From Pseudorhizobium tarimense (GTDB taxonomy: Bacteria > Pseudomonadota > Alphaproteobacteria > Rhizobiales > Rhizobiaceae), in contig NZ_JALJRA010000024.1 of the NCBI RefSeq assembly GCF_022968135.1, positions 1 to 62,214 on the forward strand: a DNA stretch of 62,214 nt, written 5' to 3'. Shown here piece after piece: positions 16,862 to 26,282 of this stretch (its first letter is position 1; each line of letters starts with the position of its first letter). The notes below the pieces were generated by a model. That model worked only from the letters and a program-made list of their open reading frames with translations. It did no database searches and was not told the DNA's origin. The translations under genes and the position numbers were made by a program.

Positions 16862-16883
16862 TCTGCGGGACCCTTCTTGTTCT

Positions 16884-18338
16884 TTATTCGCTGCCGACCA
16901 TCGACGCCACGACCGTGGCTGCGATCTTCAGGCGCTGGCGCACGACCGAGCGGCCGAGCAAAGCCATGGAATCGAACAGCGGCAGGGAGCGCGACGATCC
17001 GGACATGGCAACGAAGAGCGGCGGCGTGACGACGCGCAGTTTCTTGCCGAGCTTGTCGGCCACGGCGCGGAGTTCCTGGTCGATTGCCTCGACGTTCCAC
17101 TCGACAAGCTTCTCAAGGTCCGCCTGGACTGTATTGATGATCTCCAGCGTCTCACCCGGGGTTGTCTTCAGGCCGGAGAAGGAAGCAGGCGTCACCCCGA
17201 CATCGTTGGACAGCAGGAAGCCTGCCAGCTGCGGCAGTTCGCCGAGCTTGGAGATACGGCTCTGCGACAGCTTCAGACCTTCCGTCAGCCGCTCGTTTTC
17301 CGACGCCCATTCGAGCGTCCGGGCGATGAATTGTTCCGGCGTCAGCTTTTCGCGGATCCAGCGGCCGTTCAGCCAGTCGAGCTTCTGGACGTCGAAGATC
17401 GCGCCGGCCTTGGAGAGGTTGTCCGGATCGAACTTATCCGCCAGCTCGTCCATGCTGAGCAGCTCTTCGCCCTCGGCGATCTGAATGAAGAACAGGCCGA
17501 GGAAGTTCATCAGCGCTTCCGGCAGATAGCCGAGCGCAGAGTAGTAGGAGATCGAGGTCGGGTTTTTGCGCTTCGACAGCTTCGACTTGTCGGCATTGCG
17601 CATCAGCGACAGGTGCATCCAAACGGGCTCCTGCCAGCCGAAATACCGGTAGAGCAGAATGTGCTTCGGCACCGAGGCCAGCCATTCCTCGCCGCGCGCC
17701 ACATGGGTGATCTTCATCAGGTGGTCGTCGATGACGTTTGCCATGTGGTAGGTCGGCATGCCGTCGCCCTTGATCAGCACCTGCATGTCGACCGAATCCC
17801 ACGGAATCGAGACGTCGCCATAGACCCCATCGTGGAAATCGCAGGAGCCTTCAGTCGGGATCTTCATGCGGATCACTGAGGCTTCGCCTGCTTCCATGCG
17901 GGCCGTAACCTCCTCGGCCTTCAGGTTGAGGCAGTGCCCGTCATATTTCGGCGGCTTGCCGGCGGCGCGCTGTGCCTCGCGCATCTGCTCCAGGCGTTCC
18001 GGCGTGCAGAAGCAGCGGAAGGCGTGGCCCTTGTCCAGCAGTTCCTGGCCGTAGGGCTGGTACATCGCCTTGCGGTCGGACTGGCGATACGGGCCGTGAG
18101 GTCCTCCTACGTCGGGGCCTTCCGCCCAGGTGAGGCCGGTCCACTTCAGCGCATCCAGCACCTTCTGCTCGAATTCCGGTGTCGAGCGCGTCGCATCGGT
18201 ATCCTCGATGCGCAGGATGAACTCGCCACCCATCTTCTTGGCGAAGAGGTAGTTGAACAGCGCGATGTAGACGGTGCCGACATGCGGCTCGCCGGTCGGC
18301 GAGGGGGCGATGCGGACGCGGGGGCCGGAAGTGCTCAT
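16884..18338 (-). CDS. gltX: glutamyl-tRNA synthetase
   Basis: A 484-residue class I synthetase. The HIGH-type motif appears as RIAPSPTGEPHVG (residues ~8-20) and the KMSKS-type motif as KLSKRK (~256-261). The DTDATRS and GDGMPTYHMANVIDDH motifs are typical, and the C-terminal third is the helical anticodon-binding domain. Many alphaproteobacteria carry two gltX copies, one of which also charges tRNA-Gln for transamidation; which this is cannot be told here. First gene of the gltX-lysS pair. Confidence 0.95.
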   Translation of the reverse strand: MSTSGPRVRIAPSPTGEPHVGTVYIALFNYLFAKKMGGEFILRIEDTDATRSTPEFEQKVLDALKWTGLTWAEGPDVGGPHGPYRQSDRKAMYQPYGQELLDKGHAFRCFCTPERLEQMREAQRAAGKPPKYDGHCLNLKAEEVTARMEAGEASVIRMKIPTEGSCDFHDGVYGDVSIPWDSVDMQVLIKGDGMPTYHMANVIDDHLMKITHVARGEEWLASVPKHILLYRYFGWQEPVWMHLSLMRNADKSKLSKRKNPTSISYYSALGYLPEALMNFLGLFFIQIAEGEELLSMDELADKFDPDNLSKAGAIFDVQKLDWLNGRWIREKLTPEQFIARTLEWASENERLTEGLKLSQSRISKLGELPQLAGFLLSNDVGVTPASFSGLKTTPGETLEIINTVQADLEKLVEWNVEAIDQELRAVADKLGKKLRVVTPPLFVAMSGSSRSLPLFDSMALLGRSVVRQRLKIAATVVASMVGSE

Positions 18339-18446
18339 GGATAATGCTCGATTTGGCGCCTGATGGCGCGGGACCTGCGTGTCTTGGGATTGCAGGCCTT
18401 AGGGCATATTCAGGACCAAGCGTCAAGGCTTAGTGGGCCGGCCGCC

Positions 18447-20219
18447 TCAGCTGACCGGCCAGATCCAGAGCAGGGTCGGGACGCTGACGAGCACGATGAG
18501 GACCGACAGCGGGAAGCCGAGGCGCGGATAGTCGCTGAACCTGTAGCCGCCCGGCCCCATGACCAGCGTGTTGCACTGGTGCCCGACAGGCGTCAGGAAG
18601 TCGCAACCGGCGCCGATCGCAACCGCCATCAGGAACGCTTCCGGACGGAACTGCAGGGCGGTGGCAAAGCTTGCCGCGATCGGTCCCATCACCAGCACGG
18701 TAGCGGCGTTGTTGAGGAAGGGTGTCACAGCCATCGCCGTGACCAGGATCATTGCCAGGGCAGCATAGGGCGGGAGCCCGCTCGCGATGCTGCCCAGCCA
18801 GTCGGCAATCAGTTCACTGGCGCCGGAGGTGCGCAAGGTGTCAGAAACCGGGATCAGCGCCGCGAGCATGATCAGGATCGGCCCATCGACCGCCTTGTAG
18901 ACATCGGTGAGCGGGATGGCGCGGAAAACGGCCATCCCGAGGGCGGCGGCGAAAAAGGCAACGGCAACCGGGGCCCAGCCGAGGGCCGTCGAAATCATCG
19001 CGGCTGCCAGAATGACGAGCGGGATGAAGGCCTTTCGCTTGGTGCCGAGCATGACCTCGCGCTGGGCGAGCGGCAACAGGGCAAAGTCCTGCATGACACC
19101 CGGCAGCGCATTGCGGTTGCCCTGCAGCACGATGACGTCGCCCGCCATCAGCGTCAGGTCCCGCAAGCGTTCGCTCAGACGCTGGCCGCGCCGGCTCACG
19201 GCCAAGAGGTTGACGCCGCGGGTATAGGAGAGCGCCAGTTCCCGTGCCGAAAGACCGGAAAGCGGGGACTCGCGGGAGATGATCGCTTCAATTGAGATCA
19301 GGTCTTCCACCTGCTGCCCACGGCCCTTCAGCGGCTTGCCGGAAAGCTGCAGCTTGGCGTTCGACACCACACGGTCAATGGCGCTGGAGCGGCCCTCTAG
19401 GATGACAGTGTCGTTTTCGCGCAGGTTCAAGTCCGGGAACGGCGACATGCGGGTCGCGCCGCGCAGCACTGCGGTGGCAATCACTTCGCCGTCACCGAGC
19501 TTCAGCAGCTCTGCAAGCGCCTTGCCGGCCATGTTCGATTGTGGCGGTACCGTTGCTTCGGAGGTGTAGTTGGCAATTTCCACCGCTTCTTCGAGCGACG
19601 TGTTCTGGCGGGTGCGCGATGGCACGAGCCAATGAAAAAACATCAGGAAGGTCACGCCGACGAGCGTGAGGATGCCGCCGACAGGGGTGAAGTCGAACAT
19701 CGTGAAGGGAGCGCCGGTGAGGTCGGCGCGCAGTTGCGACACGACGATGTTCGGCGAGGTGCCGATCTGCGTCATCAGGCCGCCGAGGAGTGCCGAGAAC
19801 GCCATCGGCATAAGGTATTTCGACGGCGAGACGCCGGTGCGCTTGGAGAACTGGAAGGCAACCGGCATCATGATCGCCAGCGCACCGATGTTCTTGATGA
19901 AGGCCGACATCACGGCCACGACGATCATCAGCAGCGCCAATTGCGCGCGCACCGATGTAAGGTTGGGGAAGAACTTCTTGATGGCGATATCGACGATGCC
20001 GGATCGGGCAACTGCGGCGCTGACCACCAGCGCACTGCCGACAATGATGACGATATCATCGGAGAAGCCGGAAAAGGCCTCGTCCACCGGCACGATACCG
20101 ACTGCGACCGCTGCGATGAGGGCGCAGCAGGCGACGATGTCGTAACGAATTCGGTCCCAGATGAAGACGGCCATCATGATGCCGATGACCGTGAAGGCGA
20201 GGATCTGCTCTGTCGTCAT
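18447..20219 (-). CDS. SLC13/DASS-type anion transporter with two TrkA-C domains
   Basis: A 590-residue membrane protein. Two hydrophobic halves (residues ~5-195 and ~400-590) flank a soluble centre holding two TrkA-C/RCK-C domains (LAELLKLGDGEVIATAVLR...ENDTVILEGR and LSGLSARELALSYTRGVNLLAVSRRG...AGDVIVLQG). The transport halves carry repeated SLC13 helix motifs (PNIVVSQL, FLNNAATVLVMGP). Such proteins move dicarboxylates, sulfate or similar anions with Na+; substrate unknown. ATG 20219 gives a membrane-type N-terminus; an in-frame start at 20282 adds a 21-residue basic tail. A single gene between gltX and terC. Confidence 0.85.
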   Translation of the reverse strand: MTTEQILAFTVIGIMMAVFIWDRIRYDIVACCALIAAVAVGIVPVDEAFSGFSDDIVIIVGSALVVSAAVARSGIVDIAIKKFFPNLTSVRAQLALLMIVVAVMSAFIKNIGALAIMMPVAFQFSKRTGVSPSKYLMPMAFSALLGGLMTQIGTSPNIVVSQLRADLTGAPFTMFDFTPVGGILTLVGVTFLMFFHWLVPSRTRQNTSLEEAVEIANYTSEATVPPQSNMAGKALAELLKLGDGEVIATAVLRGATRMSPFPDLNLRENDTVILEGRSSAIDRVVSNAKLQLSGKPLKGRGQQVEDLISIEAIISRESPLSGLSARELALSYTRGVNLLAVSRRGQRLSERLRDLTLMAGDVIVLQGNRNALPGVMQDFALLPLAQREVMLGTKRKAFIPLVILAAAMISTALGWAPVAVAFFAAALGMAVFRAIPLTDVYKAVDGPILIMLAALIPVSDTLRTSGASELIADWLGSIASGLPPYAALAMILVTAMAVTPFLNNAATVLVMGPIAASFATALQFRPEAFLMAVAIGAGCDFLTPVGHQCNTLVMGPGGYRFSDYPRLGFPLSVLIVLVSVPTLLWIWPVS

Positions 20220-20316
20220 GGGACCCCGAATGAACGTGAAGCGCGACGCTTCACCCGCGCGGATGCGCCGGAAGAGTTGCACAACGCGGCTGTCCGGAAA
20301 AGGTGCCTGCGCGTCG

Positions 20317-20347
20317 CAAAAATAAAACGGCCCGACGAGCGGGCCAT
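20317..20347 (-). terminator. rho-independent terminator of terC
   Basis: Read on the minus strand, GGCCCG-CTCGT-CGGGCC is followed by GTTTTATTTTT. It lies about 15 nt after the terC stop and stops transcription before the SLC13 gene. Confidence 0.8.
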
Positions 20348-20360
20348 TTTCGATCGTCCG

Positions 20361-21116
20361 TCAGTGGACGGTGGTGTCCGCTTTCTTTCGCCGCCGGGCA
20401 TTGCGCGCAAACATGTTGAGCACCTCCACCAGCGCGGAGAAGGCCATCGCCGCGTAGATGTAGCCCTTGGGGACATGGAAGCCCATGCCGTCGGCGATCA
20501 GCGTCGTGCCGATCATCAGCAGGAAGCCGAGCGCCAGCATGACGATCGTCGGGTTCTTCTCGATGAAGTTGGCAAGCGGGGTGGCGGCAAGCAGCATCAC
20601 CGTCACGGCGGCGATCACCGCGATGATCATGATGATCAGATGCTCCGTCATGCCAACTGCGGTGATGATGCTGTCGATCGAGAAGACGAGGTCGAGCAGC
20701 AGGATCTGGCCGATTGCAGAGCTGAAGGTGATGGATGCGGTGGTGCCGACCATGTCTTCCTTGTGATCGACGGGATCGACCGAATGGTGAATTTCCTTCG
20801 TCGCCTTCCAGACGAGGAAGAGGCCGCCCGCGATCAGGATCAGGTCCTTCCAAGAGAAGGCGTGGCCGAGGACCTCGAAGAGCGGATTGGTCAGCTGCAC
20901 GATCCAGGCAACCGTGCCGAGAAGGCCAAGCCGCATCACCAGCGCCAGACCGATACCGATCTTGCGAGCGCGTTCGCGGTGCTCTGGGGGCAGCTTGTTG
21001 GTCAGGATGGAGATGAAGATCAGGTTGTCGATGCCGAGCACGACCTCCATGACCACGAGCGTGACAAGCGCCACCCACGCGGCAGGATCCTGAACGAGCG
21101 TAAAAATGCCTTCCAT
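20361..21116 (-). CDS. TerC-family inner-membrane protein
   Basis: A 251-residue protein with about seven to eight transmembrane segments. The TerC signature acids are present: EVVLGIDNLIF in helix 1 and DLVFSIDSIITAVGM in helix 5, each with an Asp in the membrane. TerC proteins (for example Alx and MeeF/YceF homologues) have been linked to Mn export and metal loading of exported proteins; a role here is inference. A basic C-terminal tail (RNARRRKKADTTVH) ends the protein. No yybP-ykoY-like Mn riboswitch could be seen upstream. It is divergent from the LacI gene of the xylose operon. Confidence 0.9.
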   Translation of the reverse strand: MEGIFTLVQDPAAWVALVTLVVMEVVLGIDNLIFISILTNKLPPEHRERARKIGIGLALVMRLGLLGTVAWIVQLTNPLFEVLGHAFSWKDLILIAGGLFLVWKATKEIHHSVDPVDHKEDMVGTTASITFSSAIGQILLLDLVFSIDSIITAVGMTEHLIIMIIAVIAAVTVMLLAATPLANFIEKNPTIVMLALGFLLMIGTTLIADGMGFHVPKGYIYAAMAFSALVEVLNMFARNARRRKKADTTVH

Positions 21117-21223
21117 CCGATGTTTCCCTATCTGGCCGCACCCGCGGCTGCGGGCGATGATTTAAACGTTGTTCCGGCGATGGCAAGAGGTGGGGCCGTG
21201 GTTGGCTCTGCGGAGATTTCTGA

Positions 21224-21251
21224 TTTACGTACCTCAAATTTTGTTCTAACA
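21224..21251 (+). promoter_or_regulatory. shared promoter/operator element of the xylose operon
   Basis: TTTACGTACCTCAAA (21224-21238) followed by CTAACA (21246-21251) lies 18-45 bp upstream of the LacI-type gene. The same 15 bp occur upstream of the ribose-type ABC operon at 27240, with CTAGCC at the same spacing. TTTACG and CTAACA, 16 bp apart, can be read as -35 and -10; the conserved spacer suggests a bound regulator. Confidence 0.55.
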
Positions 21252-21268
21252 CATCCGCGGGAGGACGC

Positions 21269-22294
21269 ATGAAGCCCACGGTTCACGACATAGCGCGCTT
21301 TGCGGGCGTCAGCCTTGCCACGGTGGACCGTGTCCTCAACGGACGTCCCGGGGTACGCGGGGTAACGCGCGACAAGGTCGAGCAGGCGATCGCGCAGCTC
21401 GGATATGTGCGTGACCTCGCCGCTGCGAACCTCGCCAAGAGCCGTACCTACAATCTCTGTTTCATCCTACCAGCCAACGACAACTCGTTCATGATCCGGC
21501 TTCGCGAGGAGGTTGAGGAGGCGATCGCACGCTCGGCCGTCGAGCGAGCGCGGATCGAGATTGTCGAGGTTCCAGCCTTCGATCCTGGGGCGCTGGTCTC
21601 AGCGATGGACGAGGTCGCCGATCGCAAGCCGGACGGCGTGGCGCTGGTGGCGATCGATGCGCCGGAGGTGCGCGCGGCGGCCGATCGTCTACGTGCCGAG
21701 GGCATTGCGGTTGCGACGCTCGTCTCGGATGTTGGTGCTTCCAGCCGCGATCACTTCTGCGGCATAGACAATAGCGCGGCGGGGCGCACGGCCGCCAACC
21801 TGATGGGCCGCTTCCTCAGCAAGGTGGACGGGCGGGTCGCCATTCTTGCCGGCTCTCTGCTTGTGCGCGACCATCGCGAGCGGCTGGAAGGGTTCCTATC
21901 GGTCCTGGCGGAAGATTTTCCGCGGGTGGCCATCCTTCCGGTGATTGAAGCGCTCGACGATCCGGCAATGGTCGAGAAGACGGTGCGTGATGCGCTCCGC
22001 CGCCACCCGGATCTTTCGGGCATCTACAGCCTGGGGGCGGGTAATCGCGGCTTGATCCGCGTGTTGAAGGAGCTCGATCCGGCGCGGCGCCCGGTGGTGA
22101 TCGCGCATGAGCTGACCCGCTCAACGCGTGAGGCGCTGCACTCGGACCTCATCGACGCCGTGCTGAACCAGGATCCGGGCCATGAGGTGCGCAGCGCCGT
22201 CCGTGTCCTAAAGGCGAAGGCCGACGGACTGCCGGTGCTGACCGCTCAGGAGCGGATCCGCATTGACATCTTCTTGAAGGATAACCTGCCCTGA
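21269..22294 (+). CDS. LacI-family regulator of the xylose operon
   Basis: A 341-residue repressor-type protein. Residues 1-50 are the LacI headpiece (TVHDIARFAGVSLATVDRVLNGRPGV), followed by a periplasmic-binding-protein-like sensor domain (LCFILPANDNSFM, GVALVAIDAPEVRAA, CGIDNSAAGRTAANLMGRFL). The start follows GCGGGAGGACGC. It is immediately upstream of xylB (20 bp) and xylA, so it probably controls xylose use and its own expression. The effector (xylose or a derivative) is inferred. Confidence 0.9.
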   Translation: MKPTVHDIARFAGVSLATVDRVLNGRPGVRGVTRDKVEQAIAQLGYVRDLAAANLAKSRTYNLCFILPANDNSFMIRLREEVEEAIARSAVERARIEIVEVPAFDPGALVSAMDEVADRKPDGVALVAIDAPEVRAAADRLRAEGIAVATLVSDVGASSRDHFCGIDNSAAGRTAANLMGRFLSKVDGRVAILAGSLLVRDHRERLEGFLSVLAEDFPRVAILPVIEALDDPAMVEKTVRDALRRHPDLSGIYSLGAGNRGLIRVLKELDPARRPVVIAHELTRSTREALHSDLIDAVLNQDPGHEVRSAVRVLKAKADGLPVLTAQERIRIDIFLKDNLP

Positions 22295-22314
22295 AGGGCG
22301 AAGGAAGGAACACA

Positions 22315-23769
22315 ATGTATCTCGGTCTGGATCTCGGAACCTCCGGCGTCAAAGCCATGTTGATCGACGGCGACCAGCGCATCATCGGCTCGGCCAGCGG
22401 CTCGCTCGATGTTTCGCGTCCGCATCCGGGCTGGTCGGAGCAGGATCCGGCACACTGGATCCGGGCGACGGAAGAGGCGGTCGCCGGATTGAAGGCGAAG
22501 TTCCCTCACGAGCTTGCGGCGGTGAAGGGGGTCGGACTTTCCGGCCAGATGCACGGTGCCACCCTGCTCGATGCCGAGAACAAGGTTCTGCGACCCTGCA
22601 TCCTGTGGAACGATACGCGGTCCTATCATGAGGCGGCGGAACTCGACGGGGACCCGCGCTTCCGCAATATCACCGGCAATATCGTTTTCCCGGGCTTCAC
22701 CGCACCGAAGCTCGTTTGGGTCAAGAACAACGAACCGGAAATCTTCGCGAAGGTCGCGAAAGTGCTGCTGCCCAAAGACTACCTGCGCTTCTGGCTGACG
22801 GGCGAGCATATTTCGGAGATGTCGGATTCGGCCGGCACCTCCTGGCTCGACACCGGCGCCCGCAAATGGTCGCCGGAACTTCTGGCAGCGACGGATCTGT
22901 CGGAAGATCACATGCCCACGTTGGTCGAGGGGACGGAGCAGGGCGGAAGCCTGCGTGGGGAGCTGGCCTCGCAATGGGGCATGGGCCAAGGCGTTGTCGT
23001 GGCCGGCGGGGCAGGGGACAATGCCGCCTCTGCCTGCGGCATGGGAACCGTAGCGGAAGGCAATGCCTTCGTTTCGCTCGGCACCTCGGGGGTGCTATTC
23101 GCCGCCAACGGCTCCTATCTGCCGAAGCCGGAAAGTGCGGTGCATGCCTTCTGCCACGCGCTGCCGAACACCTGGCACCAGATGGGCGTCATCCTTTCGG
23201 CCACCGATGCGCTGAACTGGCATTCGCATCTCACGGGCAAGAGTGCCGCCGAACTCGCTGCGGAGCTTGGCGAGACGCTGAAGGCGCCAACGGGCGTCAC
23301 CTTCCTTCCCTATCTTTCCGGCGAACGCACCCCGCACAATGACGCACAGATCCGCGGCGCCTTCATCGGCCTCGGCCACGAGTCCGATCGTGCCGTGCTG
23401 ACGCAGGCGGTCATCGAGGGCGTGACCTTCGCCATCCGCGACAACCTGGAGGCACTGAAATCCGCCGGTACCTCGACCTCCCGCGTCACCGCCATCGGCG
23501 GCGGCTCGCGGTCGCGCTACTGGCTCGCTTCGATTGCAACCTCGCTTGGCGTTGCCGTCGATATTCCGGCGGATGGCGATTTTGGCGCAGCCTTCGGTGC
23601 GGCCCGTCTGGGTCTGATCGCCGCAACGGGCGCGGATCCGGTAGCCGTCTGCACACCGCCGAAGACGGCCGAAACCGTCGAGCCGGTCGCCGCGCTGTCT
23701 CAAGCCTACGAGGCTGCCTACGAGCGCTACCGGGCGACCTATCCAGCCGTCCGGTCGATCGCACACTAA
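22315..23769 (+). CDS. xylB: xylulokinase
   Basis: A 484-residue FGGY kinase that phosphorylates D-xylulose to xylulose-5-phosphate. N-terminal YLGLDLGTSGVKAMLID, substrate motif GLSGQMHGATLLD (catalytic region), VVVAGGAGDNAASACGMG and C-terminal IGGGSRSRYWLASIATSLG are all typical XylB motifs. The start follows GAAGGAAGGAACACA. It lies between the LacI gene and xylA in one operon. Confidence 0.96.
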   Translation: MYLGLDLGTSGVKAMLIDGDQRIIGSASGSLDVSRPHPGWSEQDPAHWIRATEEAVAGLKAKFPHELAAVKGVGLSGQMHGATLLDAENKVLRPCILWNDTRSYHEAAELDGDPRFRNITGNIVFPGFTAPKLVWVKNNEPEIFAKVAKVLLPKDYLRFWLTGEHISEMSDSAGTSWLDTGARKWSPELLAATDLSEDHMPTLVEGTEQGGSLRGELASQWGMGQGVVVAGGAGDNAASACGMGTVAEGNAFVSLGTSGVLFAANGSYLPKPESAVHAFCHALPNTWHQMGVILSATDALNWHSHLTGKSAAELAAELGETLKAPTGVTFLPYLSGERTPHNDAQIRGAFIGLGHESDRAVLTQAVIEGVTFAIRDNLEALKSAGTSTSRVTAIGGGSRSRYWLASIATSLGVAVDIPADGDFGAAFGAARLGLIAATGADPVAVCTPPKTAETVEPVAALSQAYEAAYERYRATYPAVRSIAH

Positions 23770-23801
23770 AACACAACCTTTAGCTCCCAGGAGGAAACAC
23801 G

Positions 23802-25112
23802 ATGAGCACAGGCTTTTTCGGAGACATCCAGAAGATCAAGTTTGAAGGCCCGGACAGCACCAATCCGCTCGCCTTCCGCCACTACAACCCGGACGAAGTC
23901 GTCGCCGGCAAGCGGATGGAGGACCATCTGCGGTTTGCGGTCGCTTATTGGCACACCTTCACCTGGCCGGGTGGCGACCCCTTCGGCGGCCAGACCTTCC
24001 AGCGTCCGTGGTTCGAAGACACCATGCAGGCGGCGAAGATGAAGGCCGATGTCGCCTTCGAATTCTACCAGCTGCTCGGCGCGCCCTTCTACTGCTTCCA
24101 TGATGCCGACGTGCGCCCGGAAGGCAATTCCTTCGCGGAAAACACCAAGAACCTCAACGAGATCGTCGACTATTTCGAGCAGAAGCAGGCCGAAACCGGC
24201 GTGAAACTCCTCTGGGGCACGGCGAACCTCTTCTCGCACCGCCGGTTCATGGGCGGCGCCTCCACCAATCCGGATCCGGATGTCTTCGCCTTCTCGGCAG
24301 CGACCGTGAAGACCTGCATGGACGCGACCAAGAAGCTCGGCGGCTCCAACTACGTCCTCTGGGGCGGCCGCGAAGGCTATGAGACGCTGCTCAACACCGA
24401 TGTCGGCCGGGAGCTCGACCAGATGGGCCGCTTCCTCAACCTCGTCGTCGAATACAAGTACAAGATCGGCTTCGAAGGCACGATCCTGATCGAGCCGAAG
24501 CCGCAGGAGCCGACCAAACACCAGTACGACTACGACGTCGCGACCGTCTACGCCTTCCTGCAGAAGCACGGGCTGGACAAGGAAGTGAAGGTCAATATCG
24601 AGCAGGGCCACGCGATCCTTGCCGGCCATTCCTTTGAGCACGAGATCGCCATGGCGAACGCCTTCGGCATCTTCGGTTCGATCGACATGAACCGCAACGA
24701 TTACCAGTCCGGCTGGGATACCGACCAGTTCCCTAACAACGTGCCGGAAATGGCGCTGGCCTACTACCACATCCTGCAGGGCGGCGGCTTCGAGAACGGC
24801 GGCACCAACTTCGATGCCAAGCTGCGCCGCCAGTCGCTCGATCCGCAGGATCTCTTGATCGGCCATATCGGCGGCATGGATTGCTGCGCCCGTGGTCTCA
24901 AGGCTGCGGCGAGGATGGTCGAGGACCGGGCGCTGTCGAAGCCGCTGGAAGAGCGCTATGCCGGCTGGGACGGCCCGGAAGCGCAGAAGATGCTGCGCGG
25001 GGAATACAAGCTGGATGACATCGCCGCCATGGTAGAACGGGAGAACATCAACCCCGAGCCCCGCTCCGGCCGCCAGGAATATCTGGAAAACGTCGTCAAC
25101 CGCTACGTTTGA
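23802..25112 (+). CDS. xylA: xylose isomerase
   Basis: A 436-residue TIM-barrel enzyme converting D-xylose to D-xylulose. The catalytic His is in YCFHDADVRPEG, the metal and substrate ligands are in LIEPKPQEPTKHQYDYD, and the second metal site is in GSIDMNRNDYQSGWDTDQFP. WGGREGYETLLNTD is also family-typical. The length fits the class II (longer) xylose isomerases of Gram-negatives. RBS CAGGAGG is close before the ATG. The 3' end is followed by a perfect GNRA-loop hairpin. Confidence 0.97.
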   Translation: MSTGFFGDIQKIKFEGPDSTNPLAFRHYNPDEVVAGKRMEDHLRFAVAYWHTFTWPGGDPFGGQTFQRPWFEDTMQAAKMKADVAFEFYQLLGAPFYCFHDADVRPEGNSFAENTKNLNEIVDYFEQKQAETGVKLLWGTANLFSHRRFMGGASTNPDPDVFAFSAATVKTCMDATKKLGGSNYVLWGGREGYETLLNTDVGRELDQMGRFLNLVVEYKYKIGFEGTILIEPKPQEPTKHQYDYDVATVYAFLQKHGLDKEVKVNIEQGHAILAGHSFEHEIAMANAFGIFGSIDMNRNDYQSGWDTDQFPNNVPEMALAYYHILQGGGFENGGTNFDAKLRRQSLDPQDLLIGHIGGMDCCARGLKAAARMVEDRALSKPLEERYAGWDGPEAQKMLRGEYKLDDIAAMVERENINPEPRSGRQEYLENVVNRYV

Positions 25113-25120
25113 TCTTAAAT

Positions 25121-25140
25121 GGGGCCGCGAAAGCGGCCCC
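25121..25140. repeat. hairpin copy 1 after xylA
   Basis: GGGGCCGCGAAAGCGGCCCC, a perfect 8-bp stem with a GAAA tetraloop, 8 nt after the xylA stop. The flanking tract is T-rich only when read on the minus strand. An identical 20-mer lies at 25272-25291. The 131 bp between the copies hold no gene that I can support. It probably acts as a transcript end or 3'-stabilising hairpin of xylA. Confidence 0.7.
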
Positions 25141-25271
25141 CAGACTGCTGACAAAGTCCTCTTTGCCTTTGCTGGCGCTACTTCGACTCCGATCCGTTCT
25201 CTTTTCGATTCAGAGACGTTCCGTGAATCTTGGTCCTTGAGAAGGTGGGGCGGGGGTTTGTCATCAAGCTG

Positions 25272-25291
25272 GGGGCCGCGAAAGCGGCCCC
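25272..25291 (+). terminator. hairpin copy 2 between xylA and the aldo/keto reductase
   Basis: The same 20-base hairpin as at 25121-25140, here followed on the plus strand by TTATTTCGTT, so it is the better plus-strand terminator for the xylose operon. It is 9 bp from the stop of the convergent aldo/keto reductase. Confidence 0.6.
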
Positions 25292-25300
25292 TTATTTCGT

Positions 25301-26173
25301 TCAGCTGGCCGCAGCGATGCGATCCAGTTGTGCCACAGCCTCTTGCGGCAGTTCGAGTTCGGCTGCCGCAAGGTTTTCTTGCAGGTGGGCGACCGATGAG
25401 GTGCCGGGGATCAGCAGGATGTTCGGCGACCTTTGCAGAAGCCAGGCCAGCGCCACCTGCATCGGCGTTGCCTGAAGCTGGGTTGCGACATCATTGACTG
25501 TCGCAGACTGCAGCGGCGAAAAGCCGCCGAGCGGAAAGAAGGGCACATAGGCAATCCCGTCACCCGCCAGCATGTCGATCAGCGCATCGTCCTTCCGATG
25601 GGCGATGTTGTACATGTTCTGCACGCAGACGATGTCGCATATCCTGCGGGCTTCTTCTATCTGTCTTGGCGTCACGTTCGAAAGACCGATGTGACGGATG
25701 AGCCCCTGGTATTGCAGCTCGGCAAGCGTCGTGACCTGTTCCTCGATCGATCCTTCCGCCGGGCCGTGCACATCGAACATGATACGCAGGTTGACGACGT
25801 CCATCGTCTCGCGCTGAAGATTGCGCAGGTTGTCATGTACCGCCTGGGTCAGCTGATCCTCGGAAAAAGCAGGATCCCAGGAACCCTCGGCGCCTCGGGT
25901 TGCGCCGATCTTGGTGACGATCGTCAGGTCATCCGGATAGGGATGAAGTGCTTCGCGGATGATCTGGTTGGTGATGTGCGGCCCGTAGAAGTCGCTGGTG
26001 TCGATGTGGTTGACACCGGCTTCGATGGCGGCACGAAGCACCGCGATCGCCTGGTCGCGATCTTTCGGCGGACCGGAGACGCCCGGCCCTGCGAGTCGCA
26101 TGGCGCCATAACCCAGGCGCTTTACCTGCCGGCTGCCAAGCTGGAAGGCGCCTGATTTTCCGATGTCAACCAT
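25301..26173 (-). CDS. aldo/keto reductase
   Basis: A 290-residue NADPH-dependent TIM-barrel oxidoreductase. GYGAMRLAGPG at the N-terminus, the active-site region NHIDTSDFYGPHITNQIIREAL (Asp and Tyr), the Lys in VTKIGATRG, and the cofactor-binding C-terminal part LIPGTSSVAHLQENLAA are visible. It resembles the YdbC/pyridoxal-reductase-like branch. The start ATG 26173 follows an excellent AAGGAGAAAGACA. Divergent from a LysR regulator that is its likely controller. The substrate is unknown. Confidence 0.9.
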   Translation of the reverse strand: MVDIGKSGAFQLGSRQVKRLGYGAMRLAGPGVSGPPKDRDQAIAVLRAAIEAGVNHIDTSDFYGPHITNQIIREALHPYPDDLTIVTKIGATRGAEGSWDPAFSEDQLTQAVHDNLRNLQRETMDVVNLRIMFDVHGPAEGSIEEQVTTLAELQYQGLIRHIGLSNVTPRQIEEARRICDIVCVQNMYNIAHRKDDALIDMLAGDGIAYVPFFPLGGFSPLQSATVNDVATQLQATPMQVALAWLLQRSPNILLIPGTSSVAHLQENLAAAELELPQEAVAQLDRIAAAS

Positions 26174-26282
26174 TGTCTTTCTCCTTTTGGGTGAGGATGT
26201 GAAGTGCTGGTCCAGAGATACGCGCTGGCGCTTCGTCTGATAATCCGGCACAATCGGCACGGGTTGTACGGAGAAGCGAACA

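Noticed and set aside
21117..21268. yybP-ykoY Mn riboswitch upstream of terC
   Set aside because: Such elements often precede TerC-family genes, but no matching paired core is visible in the 150 bp upstream.
19539..21272. Long plus-strand open frame opposite terC and the SLC13 gene
   Set aside because: Antisense shadow rich in His/Asp/Arg from high-GC third positions, without any domain.
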